This document shows, in pieces, positions 1-11,700 of a stretch of 64,000 nt of DNA. Both the position numbers and the translations under genes were made by a program. Every line of letters begins with the position of its first letter. The first letter of the stretch is position 1. The notes under the pieces are model-generated. The model was not told the DNA's origin, made no database searches, and was given only the letters and a program-made list of their open reading frames with translations. The DNA comes from Liopterus haemorrhoidalis (lineage: Eukaryota; Arthropoda; Insecta; Coleoptera; Dytiscidae): NCBI GenBank assembly GCA_963971575.1, contig OZ020615.1, forward strand, positions 63,373,379 through 63,437,378. The letters are read 5' to 3'.

Positions 1-470
1 AAAAATTGGGCTTTAATAAACCAAATATTAAATTTTGTATGGGCAGTAATCCAAAAACCTTGAAAATGGCCAAAAATCGAAAAAATCGTAAGGGGTAGAC
101 CTTAAAAAAATCGTGTTTTTTAAGCAAAAAATTTTTGTCTTCGATTTTATTGAAAATTGGTATAAATATGTATTTTTGGTCGTAGATCAATAAAATTAGG
201 TCAATTTTGAAGTTTGGGCAAAAGTTTTGGAATTATAGGCAAAAAACTGACCAAAATCGGCTCTAACTCAAAAACTAGGAAATCATGAATTTTTTAATAA
301 TTTTTTTCATAATCCTCACCCCAAAATTAGCTTAAAATTAAATTTTGGCTAAAATTAGAGGCAAAAAATTTTTGGCCAAAATTTCATTATTTTAGATTTT
401 TTTTTTTTTTAAATTTGGTTTAAAAATTGGTATACTTATACATATACTTATCACTTTTGCGTTACGGTCT
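1..470. repeat. Copy of interspersed repeat RepZ
   Basis: The segment is strongly similar to 49475-49850 in the same orientation and to 51890-52300 inverted, sharing TCGTAAGGGGTAGACCTTAA and phrases around TTTGGGCAAAAGTTTT. No intact reading frame is seen. The left boundary lies outside the window. Confidence 0.75.
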
Positions 471-1972
471 AAAATTTTGACATTTGTGGCAAAAAAGGTA
501 AAAAAAAGACAGTTTACAAAACTCCTCCTTTCTTCTTGTAGCAAATGACTAATCTTCTTGGAATAACTCAAGAATATATGGAATAATTTATGCCTAAAGC
601 AGGTTGAGGCAGGCGTAAAACCAGGATTTTTTCTTGGGGGGGGGGTAGAAGACAAAATTATTTTATGGGGACAAGGATTGACCAGAACCAACATTTTGAT
701 TAGGCCAAAAACGTCGAAACGTATCGACTTTTAGCTTAAAACTAGATTTAACAGTTATATGCAACCGGGAATTAGAGACTGCTTCAGATATGTTATTGAT
801 TTTGATATTCCGTAATTTTTTGATAATTAAAATTAAAAGTGTTTCGCGACTTTGATAAGATTAAGAACCACTGTGGTCTTTTGTCTTGGTTTTGAGAGTT
901 CCATGCTAACAGCCATCTTTGATAGTATTGATCATCGTCGGATACTCTTAAGTGCTTTTCTTCTTTTGCTGTCTTTTTAGACAAAGTGTAAGATGACACA
1001 TAGATTTAAAAAAATCCTATTTATGATTTATGAAGGTTTTCTTGGTCAATTCAATAATATTTCAGCACCAAAGTCATCTAGTTCAGTGTTTCTCAACTTT
1101 TTCTGGCATGGGACCCCCAAAATAACTTAAATATTGTCTGCGCCCCCCTATATATATATATATATAATTATTTTATTTATTGCACCAGTATAACAAATAT
1201 TTTTAAGAGCAGGTTCTTACTTATAAATTGTTGTTGCTATACCAATATAATTCAATATTCATTTAGTCAATAATCGGGATTTATGAAAATGATTTAAAAA
1301 ATAGTTTTGTTTCTCTAGTTATAGCCGATAGTGTATGCATGTATGTGTTTCTATATTGTCCATAGAAGCACATTCTACATAACAATGACTTACATTATAA
1401 AATTAACAAAAATTTCTACAAATACCTTTCCAGTCGCTCCAATTTTAGTCTGCATGAAGTCCAAACAATAAAGTCCACACTATAACACACTATTTCAAGT
1501 ATTTTCTGCACTTTTATCACTTAAAAATAACTAAAAACGTCAGAAAAAAATGAAGACGCCACTTGCAAAAATCACGTATCACTACATATCAAGATGGTTA
1601 ATCATGATAAAGCTCATTAAGGAATATAGTCATTAACAATTAATACATAAGGAACAGAATTGCTTAAAATAATTCTTTATGAGAATAAACACATATATTA
1701 ATATTATATCAATAGTATACAGGTGGTTGAAATTGAACTACCGGGCCCAATACACTATTTTTTTATTATTGAAGATGAGGTATAACGTTAAATTTGGAAG
1801 TTACTTGGTACTATATGATCTAAAATAGTTTATATTTTGGTTCTCAAGGTGTATCAAGAAAGAGGAAACACGATTTTTCTCGAAAAGACGATGTGGGAGC
1901 AACTTGAGAAAAAAATTTGGTGACAAAAAAAATTTGAGTTTACCCAAATAATTGAATGGTAGTATTTAAATT

Positions 1973-2141
1973 TTCGGAATAAACCGGAAGTACAGCATAT
2001 CAAGGACAACTTCGATTTTTTATATAGGAACGTATTGGGTATAATTGGATTTCGGAATAAACCGGAAGTACAGGATATCAAGGATAACTTCGATTTTTTA
2101 TATAGAAACGTATGGCGTGTTGGGTATAATTGGATAAAACT
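1973..2141. repeat. 78-bp tandem duplication
   Basis: Two adjacent units start TTCGGAATAAACCGGAAGTA at 1973 and 2051 and differ at only a few positions, with a small insertion near the end of the second. They lie inside the hAT-type element. Confidence 0.8.
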
Positions 2142-2557
2142 TTTGAAAGAAAAAAAACTTTTACATAAACATGTTTTTAATATCTGTTACGATTGCCTAT
2201 AATGGCTTGCAAGTATTTTTATTTACAAGTGTTCCATTGTTCCAAGTTGCTTTCCATTTTGAACACTTTCGCATCCTTACTCTTTAGCTAACAGTAGCTC
2301 GGAGCATAACACAAAATATTTCAAGTTCAAGTCGTACCTACTTGAAAGTACTTGAAGTACCTCTAACGCGAACCGTTTTAATTAGTTTAAATTACTTGTC
2401 AAAATAAGTATAGGGATTTGCAGCTAAATACCCTACCATCTGGTGAGCGTTTTATGAACTTGTATGCGACAGATAACATTTCGTTTTGTCTATTGGTTTT
2501 GTATGAAGTTTGTTTATAAAGTTTTATTATAATCATTGAAAAATATATTATACATAT

Positions 2558-2775
2558 TGTTGTGTACCTATACGCAATTCATTGAAAAGAAGAAACCCGG
2601 AAATATCGTTTCATTTGTTTCCACCAATATGAGACACCGTACGGTTCTAAACAAAATTGGGAAAGCAAGAGGTTAGAAATCGACGCGATGTTTAGATAAA
2701 CATTTTAAAAATTGGAAAAAAAGTGAGCCCTTTTATGAAAGTTTGCTCATTACATTTTAATGATAGTGACTACAA
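2558..2775 (+). pseudogene. Decayed THAP-type zinc finger
   Basis: A plus-strand reading gives CCVPIRNSLKRRNPEISFHL followed by FPP, then after a stop and frame changes VCSLHFNDSDYK. The CC start, SFHLFP and VCSLHF are landmarks of the THAP DNA-binding domain in the right order. Stops and a missing second Cys show it is dead. It may be the relic of the element's own DNA-binding domain. Confidence 0.5.
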
Positions 2776-3821
2776 ATAATATATTCAATTTTGTATTTAT
2801 TATCGCATATCTTGAAAATTCCTGTTATTGTGTGTGAGTTTCATTATAATGCACAAGTCTGTATAAATCTTTATGAACTCTCTGTTTTTCTCAGTGACCC
2901 CACACAATATTATATGCCCAGCATTGTAGATTTCTACCCCTTCGTAAACAACACGGGAATTATTATTTAAACCCCCAATATAATTAAAATAATTGACAAT
3001 GGAAAACTGTGCCGCCATAACTTAAAACCAGATTACAAAATGTAGTATTTAAGATGTTTACAAGTAATGTCACTTTAAAAAAATGTCCTCACAGTACGTG
3101 TATATACTTACTTGATTATAAAACTTTAAAACAAAATCAGAAAATCGCATACAATTTTTTATTTTTTGTCGTTTTTTGATACACTTTTCGCTATTATTTA
3201 CTAGTAAATGTCAAGTGGTATCTGTTTAAGAATGGTTTCAAAAATATCCGCGTGGCGCTACGATCTTAAAATTTTTCCCCTATAATTTATTTTATTTAGG
3301 TTTAAAAGGTATATTTTAATGAATATAAATGTCATATAGTTATGAATATATCTTGCAAAATTGAGCGTCCTATTATAATTTCATGCTTCGATTTTATATG
3401 ACTTCGCGGCCCCCCGACGAAGTTTTCACGGCCCCCCGGTTGAGAAACGCTGATCTAGTTGATGTAATTGTTGACTAGTATAGTTCATAATGAAAATATG
3501 TGAATAGTTTGGCAACCGGGAGATTTTTTGGTGAGAAGGCTGTTTAAAAATAACCCAAAGAGATCCTGTCTGAGTCTCCTCATTACGTGGCATCAGCTAA
3601 TTTCTCACGTGTTTAAAATGGAGCTCCATAACCACTGAAAAAATCACACGTGTACCGATATTCAGATAGAGAATTATAAATATCACAATATTTAAAATAG
3701 GAAAATTACTGCGAAAACATTTAAATATACCAAAAAAACACAGTTAGAAAATGTATCTTTTTAGTTAATTTGAATATGAAGAAAACCAAATTGATGTGAA
3801 GTGTGAATTTTTATACATTTC

Positions 3822-5091
3822 AGGGTTTTGCAGGTATTTTGTAAATGGAAACGAATAATAATCCCGCGTGTGGGACAAAATTATTTTTAGCACATTTTTG
3901 GCAAATATGTTATTAAAATAAAATACTTTTAAAAATTACTTCTTGTTCCTTAATGTCTTTAAGCTGTCTTTTGATACCACACAATATATTTTTTTTAAAT
4001 AATTATTTTGACGACACAAAAAAATTTTTTCGAAAACATAATTTGTAAAAAATTCCTGTTGAACTATTCCGGTTTTTATCTGTGTACGTCGTTAAGATTA
4101 TTTTCAGATTTTTAGACCAACCCTTTAAAAAATTAATTCTTGTTCCTTTGTGTCTTAAGAGCTGTCTTTTGCTACCACACAATAAGTTTTTAAAAAATAA
4201 TTATTTTAACGACACAAAACAAAAATTGGAATACATAATTTATAAAAAATTTCTGTTGAACTATTCCGGTTTTCATCTGGGTACGTCGTTAAGATTATTT
4301 CCAAATTTTTATACCAACCCTTCTGAGAAATATGATTTTTTTTTGCAAAAATCGTGTTAAAATAAAAAATTTAATAACACTATTTCTTTTTCCTTAATCT
4401 ACATCTTAAGAGCATTCTTTTGTACCACACAATAAATTAAAAAAAAAAAAAATTCGAAAACATAATTTGTAAAAAATCTATTTTGAACTATTCCGGTTTC
4501 CATCAGTGGACGTCGTTGAGAATTTTTTAAAATTTTTAGCTAACGGAGTGGCCGAGCGTATTAAGTCGTGCAGTTTGTACTGGTGAAAACAGTCTGAATT
4601 GTGCGGTCCGTAGTTCGATTCTCCGTTGGTGACATTATTCGGGCGAGAATAATATGTTTACATTACTCTCATTTCACAATCCAGGTGTAGGAGCTCGCCC
4701 CCTGGCATCGGCGATTAGCCTCGTTGCAGCAATAGGCTGATGTAAAATAAATAAATAAATAAAATAATTTTTAAATTTTTAGAACAACCCTTTTGGGGAA
4801 TAGGCTGAGGGACAATTTTTTTTGATACATTTTGGGAGATATTTATGTACAAATCAAGAGATTTTATTTGATACTCCACTCATTTTTTTTTTCAATATTT
4901 TTTCGCTAAATACGTTCTTGTTTATATATTTCCTGCAATGTGTTTTTTACTCATAATTTTTTCTATTTGCGGTCAAAGAACTGTATGTGCATGCCAAATT
5001 TCAACTCTCTACGCGTTTAGCCACTATTTCTACCTTACAGACAGACACGTGTGACGGTATAAGAGTTTCTTAGAGATACCTACGAAACCCT
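3822..5091. mobile_element. RepX copy with internal triplication
   Basis: Ends AGGGTTTTGCAGGTAT and ATACCTACGAAACCCT form an imperfect inverted pair, as in the other copies at 24.3, 35.7, 43.7, 50.7 and 60.0 kb. Between 3940 and 4535 a unit of about 190-240 bp starting near TTCTTGTTCC occurs three times in degenerate form. A SINE is nested at 4540-4765. The family carries no recognisable protein. Confidence 0.7.
4540..4765 (+). mobile_element. tRNA-derived SINE, family 1
   Basis: The head has an A box (GTGGCCGAGCG) and B box (AGTTCGATTCT) like Leu/Ser-type tRNA. A body with CCCCCTGGCATCGGCGATTA and a tail of AAAT repeats follow. Target copies ending AAATTTTTAG flank it on both sides. A second copy is at 58555-58806 on the other strand. 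Confidence 0.85.
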
Positions 5092-5575
5092 AAAAATAGT
5101 CTATTAGTTATTTTTCAGAGGGTCTATTCTGAAAGATTTTTGACATTTCTTTTTTAAGTGTTCTGTCGAATGTTCCGACAGTACAGTGGGTTAGAACAGG
5201 GTGTATAAGTGACAGAACTGTCTGCAAGTGACTGTCCATAAATTACAGCATAGACCTCGTGGTCTGAATGCGACAGTTCAGGCCTTAGCTGTGATTGGCT
5301 ATGATTAGGCTGGAATTTTGGGGCATTTTAATATGTGATGTTCATTGTACAAGTCTACGCAGGTAAAAAAAATGACTCCGCGAGTCAGATTTGACCCGTG
5401 TGTAGTATTTTAGACATGCCTGTGCATGTTCGTTAGATGTACGCTTAAGACATACGCAAAAAATTGTATATCTTTGCTCATTTTATTTATTTATTATTTT
5501 ATTTTTTCATCGTTTATCATAAGATCATACCTGACTATCTGCTTTATTTCCATTTTTAATTTTGATGCCTAACAG

Positions 5576-5758
5576 ATAAACCAGAATGCAAGAAATGCTC
5601 CAAGGTGCTGATGGAATTAGAGAACATTGATGATGAAGCTGATGAACTAGGGATAGGATTCGTCAAAATCCATGACGAAGCATTGGCTGAAGAATACAAC
5701 TTGGGTAGTTTACCTAAGCTCGTGTACTACCGCCACCAAATTCCCATCATTTACGAAA
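5576..5758 (+). CDS. Exon: module 1, first half, CKKC
   Basis: The acceptor is TAACAG and the donor is GTAAGT, both phase 1. The reading begins in a split Tyr/Asp codon and gives KPECKKCSKVL, then ENIDDEADELGIGFVKI and LPKLVYY. The CxxC lies where thioredoxins carry their redox site. The exon stops at IIYE and the module is completed by the exon at 8984. A mariner and a LINE relic sit in the intron between. The preceding exon, which should end in a Phe codon plus T, was not found in the window. Confidence 0.85.
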
Positions 5759-8700
5759 GTAAGTACACAAAGAATTTAAGAAAAAAACAAAGAAACCGTA
5801 AAAAAAACTTTTACAGCATTTCTATAGCTCTGAAATACAAGGTGTCTCAATAGAAATTTTATATTTAGTGGATCGATTAAAAAAAAAGTAAGCCGTATAT
5901 AGAAAAAATGTTTATTAATTATTAAAATACACTTTTTGGGGATTTATTTCTTAAAAATAATATCGTCTAAATGTAGACCCTCGCGTTCTCGGCACTCATT
6001 TAATCGAACAGTAAAATTACTTATGACGTCTCGGCAGGTGGACTCAGGGATGGCTGCCATTTCGTGACGGATATTTTCTTTCAAATGCGCCAGTGAAGTC
6101 GGTTTATTGGCGTAAACTTTAGATTTAAGATAACCCCATAGGAAAAAGTCCATAGGGGTTAAATCTGGACTGCGTCGAGGCCAATTTATGTCACCTCTCC
6201 GGGAGATCAATTTGCCTGAGAAAATTTCACGAACACGTGGCAGAGACATATTGGACGTGTGTGAAGTTGCTCCGTCCTGTTGGAACCATGTTCTTTGGTT
6301 ATAGCCAGGAAAGTTTTGCAGTTCAGGTACCAAGAAGTTGTCTAACATCTCCACATAACGCTCTGAATTCACTGTAACTGCACGCCCCCTTTCGTCTTCA
6401 AAAAAGTAAGGGCCGATAATTCCTCGCGCCGACATCGCAGCCCATACGGTCACTTTAGGCGAATGTAGGGGTTTCTGATGTTTGCGTTTCGGATTCGTTG
6501 CACTCCAGTAGCGGCAGTTCTGCTTATTTACGTGGCCATTAAGATGAAAATGAGCTTCATCCGAAAACAAAATGTTGGTAAACGTTGAAAATCGCTCAAT
6601 GACCTGATTTACGAAATTAAGCCTCTGACTGGCATCTTGGGGCTTTAATTCTTGCACCAATTGAATTTTGTAGGGGTGCAGCTTTAGGTCTTTGTGCATA
6701 ATGCGATGTAATGATGATCTATGCACATTTAAAGTACTTGCGCGCTTCCGAATTGAAAGGTTCGGGTCGTCACGAACAGACTGATTAACATTCTCCACGT
6801 TTTCTACCGTTCTTGATGACCTAGGTCGCCCGGATTTTGATTTATCCAGCGTTGTACCAGTCTCTTCAAACTTTTTAACCCAATGTCGAATGAGAGGAAT
6901 GCTTGGCGCATCTTTTAAGTGGCGAAAACCTCGAATACTGCAGAATTTTCTACGCGCTACAGTCGCCGAATCACCGTTTTTGTAAAACTCTCGCACGCAT
7001 AACGCGCGGTCTGCTCCCGAGAAACGCTCCATAGCGATTGAATTCCCAAGCGCCAGGCTACCGATTGACATAACCGTATCCGAGGTGCGCGGGCCTCGGA
7101 TACGTTGCGTTCACGCAGTAAGCTAAATAAATATAAAATTTCTTTTGAGACACCTTGTGGTTATTTTTGTAACAAGCTAATAAAATAACATTTTACTCCA
7201 TGAGAATTCCATTCAAATGCCTGTTTGGAGATGTTATTGTCAGGCTTCCTCAGTGTGTCTCCTATAGCATAAGCTACAAGTAACAAATATTTCATTATTT
7301 GGAAGAATAACGAGCAATTAGGGCTTTGTATGTAGAGTTTGATTGCTACTTGTACTTGTTCTCTTCTTTTACGGAAGAACGGCGCCACAGCTTTTTCCAT
7401 TCACTCCTATTCTTCTTCCTACTTTTCGCTCCATTCCAGGTGATGCCTCCTCTCTCTATTGCACTTTTGATTTCACCACTCCACTCCTTTCTCGGTCTTC
7501 CTTTAGTTACTTTTGCCTCGTAAATCTTCGTGTCTCTACTATCTTCCATCTTTTGGATATGACCGTACCACCTACGTTGCCCTTTTTCTATTATTTCTTC
7601 TACTGGTTTAGTTCTCAGTTCTTCTACATATTGTGTTCCTTATTCGGTCCAATTTTGTCTTTCCCTTGATCTTTCGTAGGAACCTCATTTCGCTACTTCT
7701 TATTCTGCTTCTTAACTTCTCTGTTGTTGTCCAAGCCTCTGACCCATATGTCAGCACTGGTATGGCCACTTTCTTAAATATCTGGACTTTTGCCTTAGTC
7801 GGAATTTCCCATTTTGAGTTCTTAATGCTATTAAATAGCCTGCCAGCAGATCCAACTCGTTCCGTCATTTTTCTATTTTTCCGTCTACTGAAAAAACGGA
7901 TTCGAGATATTTGAAATGCTCGACCTGTTCTATGGTTTTCCTTAATTTAATGCAGGGTGACCATTTTCTTGGAGAAGGCAATGCGGGACGGAGCAAAAAA
8001 AAGGTCGTCACTTCCGAAATATAAGTGAAGAGCAAACAAAAAAAGGTCCTCACCTCCCAAATATAAGTAAAGAGCAAAAAAAAGGTCTTCACCTCCCAAA
8101 TATAAGTACAGAGCAAAATTCGGCCCTGGGGACACCAAATCAAAATGCGGGACGTCCCGCGAAATACTGGACGAATGGTCACCCTAATTTAATGTGCTCT
8201 TTCACCGGTCTTGTATTATACTTATAATCATACCTTTGGGGTAAATTATAATACTTCTTTTAATCTTAAAGTCTTTTTACCATTTTCTTGTGTCAAGCTG
8301 TTGGTGTTTGAGTATTACCTGTGTGGTATCCTTCTCCATATTTCTTACCACTTCTTTCTACCTTGTGTCATAGTCCTTGTTTCTTCCTATTTCACTTTTC
8401 TTCTTGCTGCCACACTTTGAATTCCATCTTACCATGTTATTTTTGGCTTTCTGAACATTCTATTAGGAGTATTTGCTTTAAAAATCTTTTATGGTCCATT
8501 CTACACACAGTACATTTCACTACCACTGGTCTTCTACCAAATACTCCGCGGGAATCATTCCAAGATTCTCTCAATGAACCATTTTTTTAATTCTATCATA
8601 TTTAGTTTTCCTGCTATCTTCCTCAGGAATCTCATTTTTGTAGCTCATACTTTGCTACCTAATTTTTTTCTTGTCATCCACGACTCAGGTCGTATATTAG

Positions 8701-11700
8701 GATTGCAACTACAACCGTTTTGAAAACTTGTACCTTGGTTTCTTGTTAAATTTCAGGCTTTGCAAGGAATGCAGCTTTAATACTGTTGAAGAGTTTTCCA
8801 AATGCTATTAATATTGCTGTTTTAACAATTTATAAAAGAGATACATTATCTTTACTGTTCCATCATCATTTCCCATTCATTGTAGCCATTTTCTCCGTGC
8901 CATCAATGCTTTTAGTTTCTCTATGGTTTCTTTGTCCTTCGTTTTTGTCTTTTTTGATTTTTTAAACATATTTATATTTTTAGATGAACTGACTCGTGAG
9001 GAAGATGTGTTGGAGTGGTTAGTCCAGAACAAATCCACTGGTGATGAAGACGATGTTATTGAAGATGTAACAGCCAAAACTTTGGACACTCTTATCGGAA
9101 GTGTGGATAATTTAGTCGTACTGTTCTGTGAGTAGCTACATAATATATAGCTGTCCCTTGCCAAGGATAAACTAATTATAAACGGGCTGACAAATATTTT
9201 ATACTTGAACAACAAAAATTGTTATCAACATCTAAATAAAACACAAACTAAAATATTTTATTTTCTAAAAACTATTTTGAATTTTTATGTATTTTTTTTA
9301 GATGATCACGGCGATGGCGACTCTATGCAGGTGTTAGACGAACTCGAGAAAATCGACGACGACTGTGATAAACATGGTATACAGTTTGTCAAGATTGACG
9401 ACGAAGAAGCGGCCAGTGAATTTGGCATCGATTCCTTCCCAGCCATTGTGTACTTTGAAAAAGGAATTCCAGATGTATATGACGGAGATATCGAAAATGA
9501 AGATGAAGTACTTGAATGGCTAGTCAGCCAATTAGAAAAAGATGAAATTGAAGATGTAACTGATGAAATGTTGGATAGGTTGATCAAGGAAGGAAAAACA
9601 ATAGCAGTACTATTCTGTAAGTAACCAAGAGTCCAAAGACGTCCAAAGTGTAGCATGATATTGAAAAAAAAAACTGATTACTAGAGAATTCGTCTGTACT
9701 TGAGCAATTTTACTGTTACCATTAGCTCAAAAGAATCTTCTTTTAATGCTGATTCTCTATATAGATGGTCATTCTCATTATTTTGTTCACTGCATCTCGC
9801 AAAATATGATTGTCCACTGCCGTAGGTTCTGGAGCTACGATATTCGATCGCCAGTTTTTTATTTTTGTATTCTCCCTCTTCTGGCAATTTCTGTACGATT
9901 CTGTCTACGGAAAGCTTTGTCTCCTTGTATGATAGATGTATTCTGGGTATGTACAATTAGCCAAGTTCTGAATGACAAAACCAAGGATAAAACTCATCAT
10001 AAGATGCATTTTGTCCTTTTCTGTAACAGTTGGCATGATCTATAGGATTCTGTTCATGGCAAGCCTTGATTTTTCAAAAGACTGTAGAATTCTTTATTTA
10101 TCTGTACAGGCACTTTTTATACTATTCTGTTTAAAGCAACTCTTGACTTCAAGTAATATTGTTACACCCTTTGTGATTAGGCACACTTTGGACGTTCTAG
10201 TGTTTCTTAGAACTTTTATTTAGTGCCCGAAGATTGTGACGTCTTCAACACTCTTCTGTGATTATATTTATTTCAATAACGTTTCTAATTTTCAGATGAC
10301 AACAATGATAGGAAATCCCAAAGGGTTCTTAACGAATTAGAAAACATTGATGATGAATGCGATAAATTAAACGTAGCATTTGTTAAGATCGACAACCCTG
10401 ATGAAGCCAAAGAATATGGTATTGAAAAATTCCCAGCTCTCCTGTATTTCGAAAAAGGTATCCCAACCATGTATGAAGGAAATCTTGAAGATGAAGAAAA
10501 GGTACTGGAATGGTTTGAACATCAAGTTAAGAGCGATGAAATTGAAGATATCACCGATGAAATGTTGGATATTATTTTAGAAAAAATGCCACATGTTGCT
10601 GTTTTGTTTTGTAAGTATAAAGAAATAATTTCTAACAGATAATTCTTTCAGTGATTTTCTACTGATTACTTGCAAGGCATATAAGAAACCAATATAGAAT
10701 TATTTCTAGTTTAGTCTTTTCTATAGTTCTTATAATTTTTTTCTATTTCTAGATGACAAGGATCAAAAGAAGAGTCAAAAAGTTTTAGCTGAACTCGAAA
10801 ACATTGACGATGAATGTGACCAAAACAATATTGCTTTCGTCAAAATTGATGATGATGAAGAAGCTAGAGAATATGGTATTGATCACTTCCCAACTTTGGT
10901 GTATTTTGAAAAAGAAATTCCACATATCTACGATGGTGATCTTTTGAAAGAAGATGATTTGCTTGGTTGGTTGTTACATCAAAAAAGACATAGCGAAATT
11001 CCAGAAGTTACAGATGAAATGATGGAGAAATTAATTGAGAAGACACAATACCTTGCTGTACTATTTTGTAAGTATTTATCAAAATTAAAGCCTAAAAATA
11101 ATTTCTTAAGACTCTTGGTAACAATATTTAATGATCCCATCTCTTCTTTTCTTTCTGAGCTTTTTAATTGATACAAGCTCAATTAGAAAGTGGAAGACAT
11201 CCTGACATACAAAAATAAATATCTTCAAACTCTTAGTATGTAACAAATACTATTTTTAAAGATTTATGAGCATGCCAGTATCATCTATATTGATTTTGTG
11301 TAACCTTTTTAGACGACAAAGATGATAAGCAAGATATAAGAGTACTGAACGAACTAGAAAACATTGATGATGATTTGGAGAAAGAAGGAATTGTAATTGT
11401 ACGCATGGATAACGATGCTGAGGCTAAAGAATACGGAATAGACCATCTTCCAGCTCTTGTGTACTTTGAAGATAAATTACCATCCATTTATGAAGGAGAT
11501 CTTATGAATGAAGATGAAGTCCTACAGTGGTTGATTCTTCAAAAAACATCCAGCACAATTGAAGAAGTCACAGATGAAATTTTAGAAGACCTTATTGAAG
11601 AACACGAATATGTTGTTGTCTATTTCAGTAAGTAATAAATTATTACATAGTCGCCTAAAATTAACTTGATAACTTTTTTTTGACTACATAATTTATGCAT

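Larger units (their letters stand above)
1084..3452. mobile_element. Nonautonomous hAT-type element, 2.4 kb
   Basis: Ends are CAGTGTTTCTCAAC and its near-inverse GTTGAGAAACGCTG, flanked by a perfect 8-bp target duplication ATCTAGTT (1076-1083 and 3453-3460). Eight-bp duplications with CAG...CTG ends are the hAT signature. No transposase frame remains. It contains a 78-bp tandem duplication and a decayed THAP-like finger. It lies upstream of the first visible exon of gene 1, probably in an intron. Confidence 0.85.

Noticed and set aside
4540..4620. Possible Leu/Ser tRNA gene
   Set aside because: A and B boxes are present but followed by a shared body and AAAT tail also found at 58555-58806 with target duplication, so it is a SINE.
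1..5575. Upstream exons of gene 1
   Set aside because: No segment with the module motifs and a Phe plus T phase 1 donor was found; the 5' part is probably outside the window.
7326..7914. Plus-strand frames of 65-108 codons rich in Phe, Leu and Ser
   Set aside because: They are the antisense of the LINE reverse transcriptase tail, whose minus-strand motifs are clear.
9306..9656. Minus frames of 60-130 codons opposite the thioredoxin exons (also at 10285, 11281, 12219, 29672, 30184)
   Set aside because: They are antisense shadows of Asp/Glu-rich codons (Ser/Phe-rich in reverse); the plus-strand exons have splice sites and family motifs.
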